From: Silurus meridionalis
Taxonomy: Eukaryota; Chordata; Actinopteri; Siluriformes; Siluridae
Assembly: GCF_014805685.1 (NCBI RefSeq)
Contig: NC_060885.1
Location: forward strand, 26,878,632 to 26,942,631
Reading direction: 5' to 3'
Length of the DNA: 64,000 nucleotides
The position numbers and the translations under genes were made by a program. The stretch's first letter is position 1, and every line of letters starts with the position of its first letter. This document shows positions 9,605 to 21,372 of this stretch, one piece after another. Under the pieces are notes generated by a model that saw only the letters and a list, made by a program, of their open reading frames with translations, was not told the DNA's origin and ran no database searches.

Positions 9605-12600
9605 GGGAAGAGAAGGATATGGATTATTAGGTGTCCCTATTGGTGTATGAAAGTTAATGTCACTGTGCAGTTTGGACTCCGGCAAGACTCGATATGGCAG
9701 CATAACTAAAAGGGAGAACCAGAAGGTAGCACAGACATGAGGGATTTCTGGGATAAGAGACGACCCACCACACCACCGTCAACAAACCTGAGTGAACGTG
9801 TGAATGTGAGGGACGACAGCATACAAATATACCAGTTCACCAAACACTCTATATCCATGTTCCCTCCAGATCTGTGCCTTTACCTAAGAAAAAATCTACT
9901 GATAAAAGGCTTGACTAAATAAATAAGTTTTCAACCTCGACTTGAACACTGAGACTGTGTCCGAGTCCCGAACACTGATTGGAAGGCTGTTCCATAACTG
10001 TGGGGCTTTATAAGAGAAAGATCTGCCCCCTGCTGTAGTCTTCATTATTTGAGGAACCAACAGATAGCCAGCACCTTTTGATCTAAGTAGGCGTGGAGGA
10101 TCATACTGGTACAGAAGTTCACTCAGATACTGCGGTGCGAGACCGTTAAGTGCTTTATATGCCAGTAGTAATAGTTTATAATCAATGCGAGATTTGATTG
10201 GGAGCCAGTGTAGACTAAAACAGGGGTGATGTGGTCGTATTTCCTAGATCTAGTGAGGACCCTTGCTGCTGCATTCTGGACTAACTGAAGCTTATTTATG
10301 CACTTACTGCACACCCAGACAGTAAAGCATTACAGTAGTCTAATCTCGAAGTAACAAAAGCATGAACTAGTTTTTCTGCATCCTGTAACGACATCATATT
10401 TCTAATCTTAGCAATATTTCTAAGGTGAAAGAAGGTGATTCTGGTGATATTATTCACGTGAGACTCAAAGGAAAGACTCGGGTCAATAATCACACCAAGG
10501 TCTTTGACAGCCGTACATGCTGAAACAGAAACACCATCCAGAGATGCTACATAATCGGAAAGTTTATTTCTAGCTGCATGTGGTCCTAGTAAAAGTACTT
10601 CCGTCTTTTCTGAGTTGAGCAGAAGAAAGTTATTAAGCATCCACTGTCTAATGTCCTTTACACACTTCTCAACATTGTTAAGCTGATCTCTCATCTGGCT
10701 TTGCTGAAATATACAGCTGTGTGTCATCAGCATAGCAATGGAAGCGAATCCCATGTTTATGTATAATTTCACCAAGAGGCAGCATATATAAAGAGAAAAG
10801 CAGTGGGCCCAAGACAGATCCTTGAGGAACACCAAACTTTACCTCATAGAGTGTGGAGAACTCACCATTTACATCCACAAACTGATAGCGATCAGTCAAA
10901 TAAGACCTGAGCCAAGAGAGAGCTGTTCCTTTATTCCTACAACGTTCTCAAGTCTAGCAAGCAGTATAGTGTGATCAATGGTGTCAAAAGCTGCACTAAG
11001 GTCGAGCAAAACAAGTAAGGAGACAAAACCCTGATCAGAGGCCAATAACAGGTCATTTACCACCTTAACTAGCGCCGTCTCTGTGCTATGATGAGGCGAA
11101 ATCCTGACTGATACATTTCAAAATGTTATTCATAAGTAGGTGTGAGCATAACTGCTGTGCTACAACCTTTTCTAAAATTTTGGATATAAAGGGGAGATTT
11201 GATATCGGTCTGTAGTTGGACAACTGACATGGGTCAAGGTCAGGTTTCTTAATAAGGGGGTGGATAACTGCCAGTTTGAAGGATTGAGGTACATAACCAG
11301 TGCTAATGGAAGAGTTAATTATTTTTAAAACAGGTTTGATTACCTCTGGAGTTATCTGTTTAAAGAAACTAGTAGGCAAGGGATCGAGAATGCAGGTTGA
11401 TGGTTTTGATGAGGAGATTAATGAAATTAAGTCATTCTCATGAATAGGAGTGAAGCTTTGTAGTTGATTGTCCGTTATAATTACACTGCTGTCTACAGGG
11501 TTACTTGTAAAATAATTTGAATTTATATTAACTGTCTGGATTTCTTGCCTGATGTTTTCAATTTTATTAATAAAAAAGTTCATGAAATCATTACTACCTA
11601 TTGATGGTGTGCATGTTAGTGCAGTGTTTTTATTCCCTGTTAATTTTGCTACCGTGCTGAATAAAAATCTAGGATTATGTTTGTTATTTTCTATGAGGGT
11701 GGAGAAATATGCTGATCTGGCAGCACTAAGAGATTTTCTATAATTTAGGAGGCTCTCCTTCCATGCTATTTGAAATACTGTTAATTTTGTTTGACGCCAT
11801 TTACACCATCAGAACGAGTGTTCTGTTTTAAGGTGCGCGTATGATCATTATACCACTGTGCTAATTTTTTCTCCCTGATCATTTTGGTCTTAAGGGGAGC
11901 TACATCATCTAGAGTGTAACCTAACGTTGTTTCTAGATGTTCAGTGGCCCAGTCGAGCTCTGCGGGGTCTGACGGAGATCTATCTAATATCGTAATTTCG
12001 GGAAGATTATTAATAAAATGCGCTGCTGTAGCTGACGTGAAAGTACGCTTAACACGGTAACGTGGTGACGTAGAAATGCAATGACTTAGGCAAATTTTAA
12101 ACGAGATTAGATAATGGTCTGAAATAGCTTCAGACTGTGGAATTATGACTAAGTTTTTTATTTTTAATCCAAATGTTAACAACAAATCGAGAGTGTGTCC
12201 ACCACTATGAGTGGGTCCTATAACATTCTGATTAATTCCGACTGAATCTAGAATGGACACAACTGCTGCTCTTAAGGAGTCTTCCTGATTATCAAAATGA
12301 ATATTAAAGTCTCCAACAATTAATGACTTGTCTAAAGAAGTTGCTAGATTTGTAATGAAATCTGCAAATTCTATCAGAAAATCAGAGTAGGACCCTGGGG
12401 GTCTATAAATAATAATTAGTGGAATTAACTGACTTGACCTGCTTTCGGACACTAAACATTTTATGTTGGTTTAAAGAACTTCAAATGTTTTACATTTGTG
12501 TTTAGTCTTTTGTGTGACGTTTAGATTATTATTATAAATAGCTGCTACCCCACCTCCTCTGCCATTTAGACGGGGTTGGTGTATGTAACTATACCCAGGA

Positions 12601-12824
12601 GGACTCGCCTCATTTAATGCTACATATTCATTCGATTTAATCCATGTTTCTGTCAAACACATTATATTAAACTCCTGGTCGGTAATAATTTCGTTTATAG
12701 TCAGCGCTTTTGGCGTGAGAGATCTAATATTCAACAATCCTATTTTTAGATCAGAGGTGCTGGCTGTGCGTTCAGTCCTATTTAATTTAATGTTAATCAG
12801 GTTACTTAAACAGACTTTCTGATA
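9086..12824 (-). mobile_element. L2/Maui-clade LINE, near full length, decayed
   Basis: On the minus strand in order: endonuclease start (12737 down, MLNIRSLTPKALTINEIITD, then FNIMCLTETWIKSNE), endonuclease core (12452-11781, with SLIVGDFNIHFDNQE and an SDHYLISF ending), the reverse transcriptase N part (11583-11086, LSNYRPISNLPFISKILEKV), catalytic palm (10899-10680, [18 protein letters not shown] and [11 protein letters not shown]), C-terminal part (10620-10296) and the 3' UTR ending in an (AATTC)n-type terminus. The YADD catalytic motif survives. Frameshifts separate the pieces, so it is not active. It is inserted in a Rex1-like LINE; AACATT/AACATC at 9079 and 12824 may be remnants of the target duplication. 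Confidence 0.85.
9576..9603. repeat. (GA)14 microsatellite inside the L2 3' UTR
   Basis: Perfect GA tract. Confidence 0.9.
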
Positions 12825-13734
12825 ACATCAAAGGCTCCTCCATGAAGATCGTGGAGAGAACCTGGTCTGTAACTCCGATTCTTTAACCAGGAAAGCGCAG
12901 CAGCATCTCTACTTACTGACTCTACTTTCTACTTTCTGAGAAAGCTGAGGAAGGAAGCTCCCACCAAAAATCCTCACAATGTTCTACAGATGGACCATCG
13001 AAAACATTGTGAGCAGCTGCATAATCGTCTGTTGTTGGAATTTCACAGTCACAGATTGCAAGACCCTACAGCAAATAGTGAGGACGGCTGAGAAGCTCAT
13101 CTGGGTCTCTCTTCCTTCCATCATTGGCATTTAGACCTTGTCTTGTCTGTTTTGTCATGTAGAGGTTTTATTTATGTCTTTTGAGAGTCACAAACAGCTG
13201 GAAGCAAATTCCTTGTGTGTGTCAACACACTTGGCTAATAAACCTGATTCTGATTCTGATTCTGACATGGTATTTCGTAAACCCACCAGCATTGTAGCTG
13301 ACCACAAACACACACACACCCCTCACACACACTCTTCAAGTTCCTGCCATCTGGAAAAGGTACAGAAGCATTTAGGGCTCAGATCCAGATTCTTTCCACG
13401 AACTATCAGATTCCTCAACATCAAGAGACTGGACTGACACACACAAACACACACAAACACACACATTATACATCGAATTATAGTCCTAGTCATGGTCTTT
13501 TTCAAAAGACAATTAGACACTTTTGTTGAATTAAAAGCAAGCAATGACTGAACTGAACAGTAACTGAAACAAAACATTACAAAAACTTCAATTTATTTTA
13601 ATCAAATCAAATAAGCAGTTAACTTTAAACAAGCAAACACATTCCACAAAGACCGTGTTGGCAGACGTTTTAAAGAGACTATTTTAAAATACCCTATATT
13701 GCAAAACATTTGCAGACAACTAGTCTTAAGTTTG

Positions 13735-14240
13735 GTACATCACATTTCACATTTAGTCCAAATTTACTCATAACTCCCTCCACTCTCCTGGGAAGATGTT
13801 CCACTAGATTATGTAGTGTGCATATGGACATGTATGTTAGTTAGGGTGTTAGTAAAGTTCGGTATACAAATAAAAATTAAAAAGCGGTATACAAATAAAA
13901 ATTGAATTGAATTGAATTGAATTGATTTGAATTGAATTGAATTGAATTGAATTGAATGTAGGTGAAGTGAAGAGGCATGGGGTGCTGTCAGTGTTCACAT
14001 TCAGCCCAAAGGTGTTTAGTAGGATTGAAGTCAGAGCTCTATGGCAAGCCATTTAGGATCTTCCTCTCCAAGCCACCGATCTTCATTAAGCTTAACCATG
14101 CTGGAAGAGGTTTGGGTTTTCAAGTTCAAGTAGACACAAAATTTTATTATCCAAAGCATCCAAAGAGGACCTATACAAATTTGTGCCTCCAGCTTTGTGG
14201 TAACAGTTAGGATAAAAAACACATATGGCTGGAAAGGTCA
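13735..14240. mobile_element. Decayed DNA transposon with an L2-type (TTGAA)n tract inside
   Basis: The block contains CTCCACTCTCCTGGGAAGAT and GTGTTTAGTAGGATTGAAGT. A shorter related fragment with CTCCACTCTTCCGGGAAGAT lies at 23213-23332. A (TTGAA)n tract fills about 13900-13957. This is a common fish repeat; I cannot assign its superfamily. Confidence 0.5.
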
Positions 14241-14627
14241 GGGGTCTCAATAAATTTGTCCATACTACATACTACATAAATAATGCTTTTATTTTATGCT
14301 AGTTATATTATGTTAAGATAATTAGAACTATTACTGCTGTTGTTGAACATGCATCGGTATCTAATGATTTTTTAAGATTTAAGTACCGCAGTACCGCCGC
14401 GGATTTCCTTGGGTTGAAAACCATGATTTTGGGTGTAGGAGCGCACGATGGTCACAAGAGGCAGCACTTCGGTCAAAAACCGATACCTTCACGTTGTGCT
14501 AACGTTAAACAGGACTTTAAACAAGCAAGCGATTCAAACAAACAAGCGATCTAGTAACAAATTAAAGTTAACAATTTTCTGTTCACAAAATGAACTATAG
14601 GTATACAATGGAAACACTTACTCGTAA

Positions 14628-14698
14628 GCATTGGTGGTTCAGTGGTAGAATTCTCGCCTGCCACGCGGGAGGCCCGGGTTCGATTCCCGGCCAATGCA
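14628..14698 (+). tRNA. tRNA-Gly (anticodon GCC)
   Basis: A complete 71-nt tRNA starting GCATTGGTGGTTCAGTGG, with anticodon GCC at 14660-14662, B box GGTTCGATTCC and a perfectly paired acceptor stem (GCATTGG/CCAATGC). It matches vertebrate cytosolic tRNA-Gly(GCC). Six T at 14705-14710 form the pol III terminator. No other tRNA gene is nearby, so this is an isolated copy. Confidence 0.96.
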
Positions 14699-14704
14699 AC
14701 TACG

Positions 14705-14710
14705 TTTTTT
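14705..14710 (+). terminator. RNA polymerase III terminator of tRNA-Gly
   Basis: T6 run seven bases after the tRNA 3' end. Confidence 0.85.
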
Positions 14711-15284
14711 CCCCCAGTGTATGTGAGCTTAAAATCAACTTTTCTCATTATATTTAATACAGCTTTAATTGCGTCGCTCATTAATTATTTCAAAACATCA
14801 GTTTATCATTTTTAGTTAAACATCGTTTATTAAACATAGTTTAGTTAAGCATCAATTAATCTGAATCGCAAATGTCACCCATCTTTGAGTTTTAGTATTA
14901 TGGGTATAAAATGTGCCCTTTTATACCTTCACACTAGCCACATTCCCCCCAAAACATTTCTTATAACATTCAAAGCATTAGCATTTATTATATTTAAAAT
15001 GTTTGTAATAGCTAAGAATAACATAACTAGCAAGTAACGTGTTCAACTAACACACCTCTTACATTAGAGACTAGCTGGCTACTTACCCCCTTACATCACT
15101 CACAATTACCCCTGACAATTACATCGAGCAGTATCATCGACAAAATCAGTTCAACTAATGTGAATTTATTTCAAATCATATGCGGGCAGATCTGAAATGT
15201 GCTGTAAAGTTGTAAAATGCAGGGAACACAGATTCATTTAAGAGAGGAGCATTTCAATCATGCAATTTGTAATCTTGCGTACCA
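14711..15284. other. Unannotated intergenic DNA
   Basis: AT-rich sequence in which I see no gene, RNA or clear repeat. Confidence 0.5.
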
Positions 15285-15375
15285 GTGTAGATTTATTCAT
15301 TGCTAGAGACTCAAAGCACTTTTGTACGTCGCTCAGGATAAGGGTGTCTGCTAATTGACGCAAATGTAAATGTAT
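15285..15375 (+). mobile_element. SINE 3'-tail fragment
   Basis: It contains GTACGTCGCTCAGGATAAGG and TGTCTGCTAATTGACG, then AAATGTAAATGTA, the usual 3' end of the tRNA-derived SINE seen complete at 44841-45036. Confidence 0.6.
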
Positions 15376-15786
15376 ATATATATATATATTTTTTTTACCT
15401 CTGACCTTAAGATATCAATTGGGTAAATAAACAATGTTTTCCATAGGTTAGGAACAATCTTGCATGGTCGGATGAACCATGTGGGCAAATGTGTTATGAA
15501 AAGTGAAATGGTCTGTTAAAACCTCATGTCAGCAGTGGGATAATGTTTCAAACACACAAAGTGCACTGAAACTAAAAACTCTGCCAATGCACCAAAGACA
15601 CAACAGCAGGAAGGTAAATGTGCTTATAAAAAGACCAGCAGGAAGCACAGTGAACGAGTCCTGGTGCAGTAATCAATAAGATCAATGAGAAAAATCTTTT
15701 AGTTACAAAGATACAGAGTGTGTTGTTCTCTGTGTGATGATAAAGCCTGCGATTTGATCAGTGTAATGCATATAAAAAAAAATACA

Positions 15787-15791
<5 letters not shown>

Positions 15792-15854
<63 letters not shown>

Positions 15855-15880
15855 AAGAGGGTGATAGAGAGAGAGAGGGG
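15792..15880. repeat. Compound (TG)n-(GA)n microsatellite
   Basis: TG tract 15792-15841 passes directly into interrupted GA repeats and a G8 run. A shorter (GT)n lies at 15988-16016. Confidence 0.9.
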
Positions 15881-15989
15881 GGGGTGTCTTTGGTTATACA
15901 TGCGCATGTCAAATTAGTGCTTTAAAGGACAATAGGCTTTGAACAGCATCTCAGAGTCTTTTACCAATCACACATAACAAAGAAGATGA

Positions 15990-16020
<31 letters not shown>

Positions 16021-16272
16021 ATCAGATTTTGATCACATAGTTGTTTAGTCTCTTTCACACTAGCAGGTGAGAAGAGCTGCAAACAATTAATGAATGATGT
16101 TGATGTTTATGACCCTGAAGGTGAAAATTAGTCTTATGGCGTCATTGCACCACACACACAAACACACACACACAAACAAACACATATTTATGGATATTTA
16201 GACAAGGCAAGTGCTTTTTGTCTTTTGAGATATACATGTTCCTTTTGTTTTTTTGCAACAAACGAAGTAAAA

Positions 16273-16600
16273 TAATTTAACAATGGATGATTGGAAGAAA
16301 TTTCTGTGGACAGACGGATTAGATATTTTTGGCTCAAACAGAAGATTGTTATCTATCATGGAATGGCCTGTCTACTCACCACACCCAAATCCTATTGAAC
16401 TACTCTGGAATAAACTGGGAAAATAGTAAATAAATTAAAAATGAAGTGTAACATCTTTATATTTATATATTTGTTTGGTCTATAATACTTATTATACTAA
16501 TACATTATTATGTTTGTTGCATAAAAACAGAAGGAACATGTGTCTCTTAAAAAACTATAAAGGTCTTGGTGTTACCAAACTTTTAACAGGCAATAGTTAT
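16273..16600 (+). mobile_element. Tc1/mariner transposase remnant
   Basis: Translation near 16305-16425 gives WTDGLDIFGSNRRLLS and WPVYSPHPNPIELLWNKLG. The latter is the 'WPxxSPDLNPIExLW' block that carries the second catalytic residues of Tc1 transposases, here with D changed to H. An end-like GGTGTTACCAAACTTTTAAC follows at about 16569. Most of the element is missing. Confidence 0.6.
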
Positions 16601-16864
16601 ATTAAACAAATTAAAGAGTGAAAGTCAAAAGGTATCAAGCAAATGATGTGAATTAATATAATATGCACACTGAGATACAGTATTTCACAAAAACACTCAG
16701 GTGTAATTAGGCTAAATTGAAAGTCAGTAGTGTAGTTTTTAAGCTGCTATATTTCTGGCTGTCTGTTTGCAAAGGGATGTACTATACTCTGTGAAGTTTA
16801 ACATTTATTTTAATCATAATTCAATCTTAAGCTCTGTGCATGAGCAAAACTTCTAATTTATATA

Positions 16865-17325
16865 CAGGATATATCTTACCCCAGTACGCCTCCACAAAAT
16901 GTGCCCAAATGTATCTCAGATGTGTTTTAAATGTAAATCTGAAATAGGAACGTTAATGCATTTATTTTGGGACTGTAAGAACATTAAACCTTTTTGGCAT
17001 GAGGTACATGATATGGTTCAGAAAACGCTGGCTAAAAAATAAACTTTGTCTCCAACTATTTATTTACTAAACTGCAAAACATCATTAGATTTCTCTACTG
17101 ACTCACAGTCTTTATTAAATATCATTACTTATTTGGCAAAGAAATGCATACTTATTCTATGGTCATCACCACAGGTACCAACTTTAAAGATGTGTTTAGC
17201 ACAAATGGCTAATCTTCTCCCTTTGGAAAAACTTATGGATGACCTGCAGAATAAATCCGATGTATTCTGGCAGATATGGACCCCTTTGTGGGATTTACTT
17301 GAACAAACAAGACCCTAGCCCTGAT
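16865..17325 (+). mobile_element. L1-like LINE, C-terminal ORF2 fragment
   Basis: Reading across one stop, the translation resembles the zinc-knuckle-like end of fish L1 ORF2 (KMCPNVSQMCFKCKSEIG and LMHLFWDCKNIKPFWHEVH). The open stretch 17046-17318 continues it to LWDLLEQTRP. It is followed by an AT-rich 3' flank to about 17900. It is 5' truncated. Confidence 0.65.
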
Positions 17326-18034
17326 TTATGTTATTTTTTTGTGTTTTGTTTTGTTTATTCATTTGTCCATTTGTAATTGTTTCCCTCATGTTTTGATTTG
17401 CCCTTTGCCTTTCCATGGTCACTTTCTCATATTAGCAATATATTGTTGTTATTAATATGCTTAATATGTGTGTGTTGAATGATCGGCTCTGTTGTTTTTT
17501 GTTTTAGTGAGAAAATGAATTATATTTTAAGATATATTTTTTTGCCACCTATCATAGTGCTGGTGTTAATAATTAATTTATTGTAATAATCTGTACCATG
17601 TTTTTTTTTACTGTGTTATGTGCTGTGTTTCTCTAAGTAATCTTACATACATTACATGAACCTGCTATTTTTGTTCTTTGAATATTACAAATCACTCAAT
17701 ATTTGATCTTAAGCATCTTAGCACTTCCAGAACTTATAATGAATGAAATCTGTGAATATATTTATGTAAATATTTGACTTAAAATACAATATTTTCTTCC
17801 CTCAAAGGACATATAACATGAAAGTGATTTCAATTATCTTTTATTTTATATCCTCCCTTTGTATAATTTACGGGATGGAATGTGTTAAATTGCATTACAA
17901 ATAAACTTTAAAAAATATAATTACAATTAAAAATAATAATTCATCAATAATAATTACATAAACAAATAATACAAATGAAACAAATAAACATTCAGCCCAT
18001 ATTGAAACCATCGTTCTATTTAAACGGCTCATGT

Positions 18035-18040
18035 CACGTG
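18035..18040. promoter_or_regulatory. E-box CACGTG upstream of mycl
   Basis: A perfect canonical E-box about 300 bp upstream of the TATA-like site; a possible MYC/MAX or USF site. Confidence 0.5.
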
Positions 18041-18313
18041 GTCTAAGGGGGCGTCAACATCGCTTGGTTTATTTGTCTGTGTGTGTTTGTTTGTTTGTGC
18101 TTTTGGCGTTGAATATAAAGTATTGTGTTCTTTAACCAGATCAAACGAACTAATGCCCTTTTTGTGCACCTTTGGGAAGCTAAAGAAAAGCAATATGCTT
18201 GAGAAAAAAACACGGACCGTTTCGGGATACATGGCGGTTATGGAAATAAAATGGGCGTGGTTATACACGAGGGGCGTGGTTAGTTGTGTGTAGGCTACAC
18301 AAAGGAGCAGCTG

Positions 18314-18347
18314 TGGCGCGAAAGTGGCGCGCGGGTGCGGTTTATAA
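18314..18347 (+). promoter_or_regulatory. mycl: mycl core promoter: E2F site and TATA-like box
   Basis: GGCGCGAAA (18314-18322) is a perfect E2F consensus on the minus strand. A second GGCGCGCGGG follows, then TTTATAAG at 18340-18347. The closely spaced E2F and TATA sites recall the P2 promoter of MYC genes. The transcription start is inferred at about 18370. Confidence 0.55.
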
Positions 18348-18369
18348 GGGCTCGTGCTGCTTATTCACA

Positions 18370-18634
18370 CTAGTTGTAAATAGTCTTTATTTTTTTTTCT
18401 TCCGTATCGTCTCTTTTCTTCACGTTTCCCGTTTACTTTGGATTTATAAAGCGCAGACTCAGGTGCGCAGACTCTTTCTTCTTTTGGTCGTTGGAGATTT
18501 TTCCCCCCCTCCTTTGTTCCGGAAGTTCAATTGTTCTCTGTCTTTGTCCTTTAGCTCCTGCTTCTTCTTCTTCTTCTTCTTCTTCATGTTCTTCTCCTCA
18601 TTCCATTTCAATCCGGACGGGAGCAAATGAAACG
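18370..18634 (+). other. mycl: Putative non-coding exon 1 of mycl
   Basis: Placed from the TATA-like box to the donor GTAAAT at 18635. It holds a (CTT)n run (18561-18585), and an (AAT)n run starts just after the donor. MYC-family genes usually have a non-coding first exon. The boundaries need transcript data. Confidence 0.4.
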
Positions 18635-19398
18635 GTAAATAATAATAATAATAATAATAATCACATATCTCCCCGTTTTGGAGCGGTTGTGCATGGTTGG
18701 AGATGAACTCTGATGTATTGACTTTAAGAACTTTAACTCTGCGAAGCAGCTGTTTCCTGGTGGGATTTTTCTCTTTTTTTTCCAAAGTTCTAAAAATATA
18801 TAGAATATTTTTGTAACGCATGTTAGTAAACCTGAATAATTGTAAACGCTAATAAACCCTTATGTGCACACAATGCAGTAGTAATGTTACCACACGTGCT
18901 GCTACTGTATGGTGCGCGTGAGAGGGCGAGCATTGATTTATTCCTTATAATATCCTGAAAAACTAATTTCTAATTTAGATTACGAACTTTGTAAATCGTT
19001 ATGGCATTTTTAGTCGTTATCGGTTGTAATGTATCGTTTGTTCACGACCAGAATTAAAGCATAATACGCGACTTTTACACTACTTTCATTGTGTTGCATT
19101 CTGAGCCCGTGCTTATCTTCTCATCTAAAGGCGGACTATACAATGATGTTTATCGCGATATTTAAGCATCACAATATGCGCAGTAATCCAAATCAGCCTC
19201 ACGCTTAATCTGTAACGTTTCAGCATTAAAACATCAGTGCTATCAGATGCAATTAACACTGAAGTGCTAATAAACAGTGTGTGTGTTTGGGGGTTACATG
19301 TGGTTACATACTTCTGTCATGCTGCTGGAATATTAACACATGTGATTGTGTTGTTGTGTTACAGGTTGTGATTCCAGCTGTGTGTGTGTGGTTTAAAC

Positions 19399-21089
19399 AT
19401 GGAATGTGATCACCACCAGCACTACTTCTATGACGGGATGGATGGAAGGATCGAAGACTTTTTCACGTCCACAGCTCCCAGCGAAGACATCTGGAAGAAG
19501 TTTGAGCTTCTCCCCACGCCGCCTGTGTCTCCTCCCAGGACCTTTCCCACAGGGCGCTTGTTATTTCCACCGCCTGCGTCCGAGAGGAGCATGTGGGCTT
19601 CGGACGATTACGGTGTGCTTCCTCTGAAGAAGCTCGACCCGTTGGACATGTTTGGAAACTTGAGTTCCGTGGTGATTAAGGACTGCATGTGGAGCGGTGG
19701 CTTTAATGCCACCAGAGTGGCACCTCGCCCAGAAACGCATCAGAACGAACTTGTGCATGTGCACGCTCCACGGATCCAGAGTGCGACAAAACAGACTGAT
19801 GTACAGGTCACGAGGTGTGTGAACCCAGCTGCTGTCCTCAACCTACCCGTGTCACAGTCCAAAAAAACCCCCGCATCCTCAGGGTCAGAGTCGCGCTCGG
19901 ACTCGTCTGGTAAGAGTTCCAGCGCATGCACGTTGCCTATGATGTAGGAATGTTGTTGAGGAAGTTATATGTGACTTCCTGTTTCAGCGTTTCGTGGTTG
20001 TTTTCCTGTTCTGAGACACGTTGACCGGGAGTGCAAAAGCTGATGAGGAAGTGACATTTTGTGTGTTAATGTTAATTCCCGATCAAGAATCTTCATGTCC
20101 CATTTAATCTCCTTATGTGTTTGGACTAAAATTAAAGCCTAAAAGCTTTCCTGTTTCCTGCAGTTTTAGTGCATGAGTTATCATTGTCCTCCGACTCAAA
20201 CCACTGCCTATATTTCTTTGAAAAATAAAAAAAGTTTTATTTTAATGTTTTTTTTTTTTTTTTTTTTGAGGAATGTTCAGTTGCTGCAAGACATTTTGCA
20301 TGAACTTGTTTCTTTATCAAGATTGTTTCACACATAACTTATGCAAAAAAGGACAGATACTGGAATCTTGTTTGTGTGTGATTTTTAAGAAAAATGTAAA
20401 TATGCACACTTTTGACAGACTAGGGATTTACACACTCATTTGAGTTTTAGACTTAAGACACTTATACAAAGATGTAAAAATTGCTAAGTTTGCGCTGTGG
20501 TGTTTCTTCCTCAGACGACGATGATGACGATGACGAGATCGATGTAGTGACTGTGGAGAACCGCTTGAAGAAGCGAACTCGCACACCCATCACAATCGCC
20601 GTGAGCGCGGACCCACACGGCCCACGCAACAAGCACTTCCATATCTCTCTACACCGCCAGCAACACAACTATGCTGCTCCATCTCCCGAATCGGACGACG
20701 AACACCACATGCTCCCTGACGACGATGAGTATGATGAGGAAGAGCCTCTTGGAAAGCGAGCCCGACTTGACCCGTTGCTCTTATCTGCTCCTTCGTCCTC
20801 CTCCTCTTCTCCGGCCAGCTCTGACTCTGAGGACTCCACCGAGCAGCGCAGGAACTTCCTGGAGAGAAAAAGGCGAGACGACCTGCGATCTCGCTTCCAG
20901 ATGCTCCGGAACGAAATCCCTGGTCTGTCAGAGTCAGCAAAATCATCTAAGGTGGCCATCCTGACCCATGCCACTGAGTACCTGCTGCAGCTGCAGACGC
21001 GAGAGAGGCGGCAAACGCAGGAGAGGAAGAAACTCAGAGCCAGACGTCAGCTGTTACTGCGCAAAATCAGCGCCCTTAAAAAGTCATAA
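19399..21089 (+). CDS. mycl: L-Myc-type bHLH-leucine zipper transcription factor
   Basis: Two coding exons, 19399-19909 and 20515-21089 (donor GTAAGA, acceptor TTCCTCAG), give 361 aa. The acceptor of the first coding exon ends at 19364; the start is the ATG of MECDHHQHYFYD. MYC proteins pair with MAX on E-boxes to drive growth genes. Myc box I has STAPSEDIWKKFELLPTPPV with the phosphodegron Thr40 and Ser44. Myc box II keeps DCMWSG (95-100). Then come an acidic run joined to EIDVVTVENR, KHFHISLHRQQHNYAA, and the C-terminal basic region NFLERKRRDDLRSRF, helix-loop-helix and a zipper ending LKKS. The Y-F-Y-D start and the mfsd2a neighbour favour L-Myc over c-Myc or N-Myc. Fish have several myc paralogues, so which mycl copy (or mych) this is remains open. 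Confidence 0.9.
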
Positions 21090-21366
21090 ACTCTATCGGA
21101 CTGATATTTATTCTTGACGTTAAAGGGGTTAAGTCGAACTAACGCATACATTATGCAAAGAACGTCTAGTTGAAATGACAAATCTTAATAGTTGGTATTC
21201 CTGAGATGAGCGCAGTGAGGGCAGCGCAGGTCAAACTAAATTATTGTATGGCCTTAAAGATCTCAAACATGCAAGAACCAAAAACTGAACTTGAACTGTG
21301 TTTAACTGGACCATATCTCCTCAAATCATTCCCTTGAATTCAGTTGAATCTGAAATTCAAAGCAGA

Positions 21367-21372
21367 AATAAA
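21367..21372 (+). terminator. Candidate poly(A) signal of mycl (proximal)
   Basis: AATAAA about 280 bp after the stop codon. Another AATAAA is at 21959-21964. Which is used cannot be told here. Confidence 0.4.

Larger units (their letters stand above)
8690..13440 (+). mobile_element. Rex1-like LINE split by a later L2 insertion
   Basis: The left part (8690-9085) encodes FCTRILDFLTDILDSLDF and DPQGCVLSLLLFTLLTHGC, the reverse transcriptase B-domain region. The right part resumes at about 12825 with SSMKIVERTWS and runs on to sequences like FRKPTSIVADH (13275) and, in another frame, a stretch matching the family's conserved 'LPSGKRYRS' region (13350). A small unrelated LINE tail ending in (TGATTC)n (about 13137-13267) is inserted again in the right part. 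All frames are broken. The clade is by recall of similar fish elements. Confidence 0.65.

Noticed and set aside
11086..12737. Host endonuclease or reverse transcriptase gene
   Set aside because: Domains follow the order of an L2 LINE with frameshifts and end in its 3' UTR.
17046..17318. Host gene exon of 90 codons
   Set aside because: It continues upstream, across a stop, as an L1-like ORF2 C-terminus.
20590..20974. Minus-strand open frames over mycl exon 3
   Set aside because: They are shadows of the mycl coding exon.
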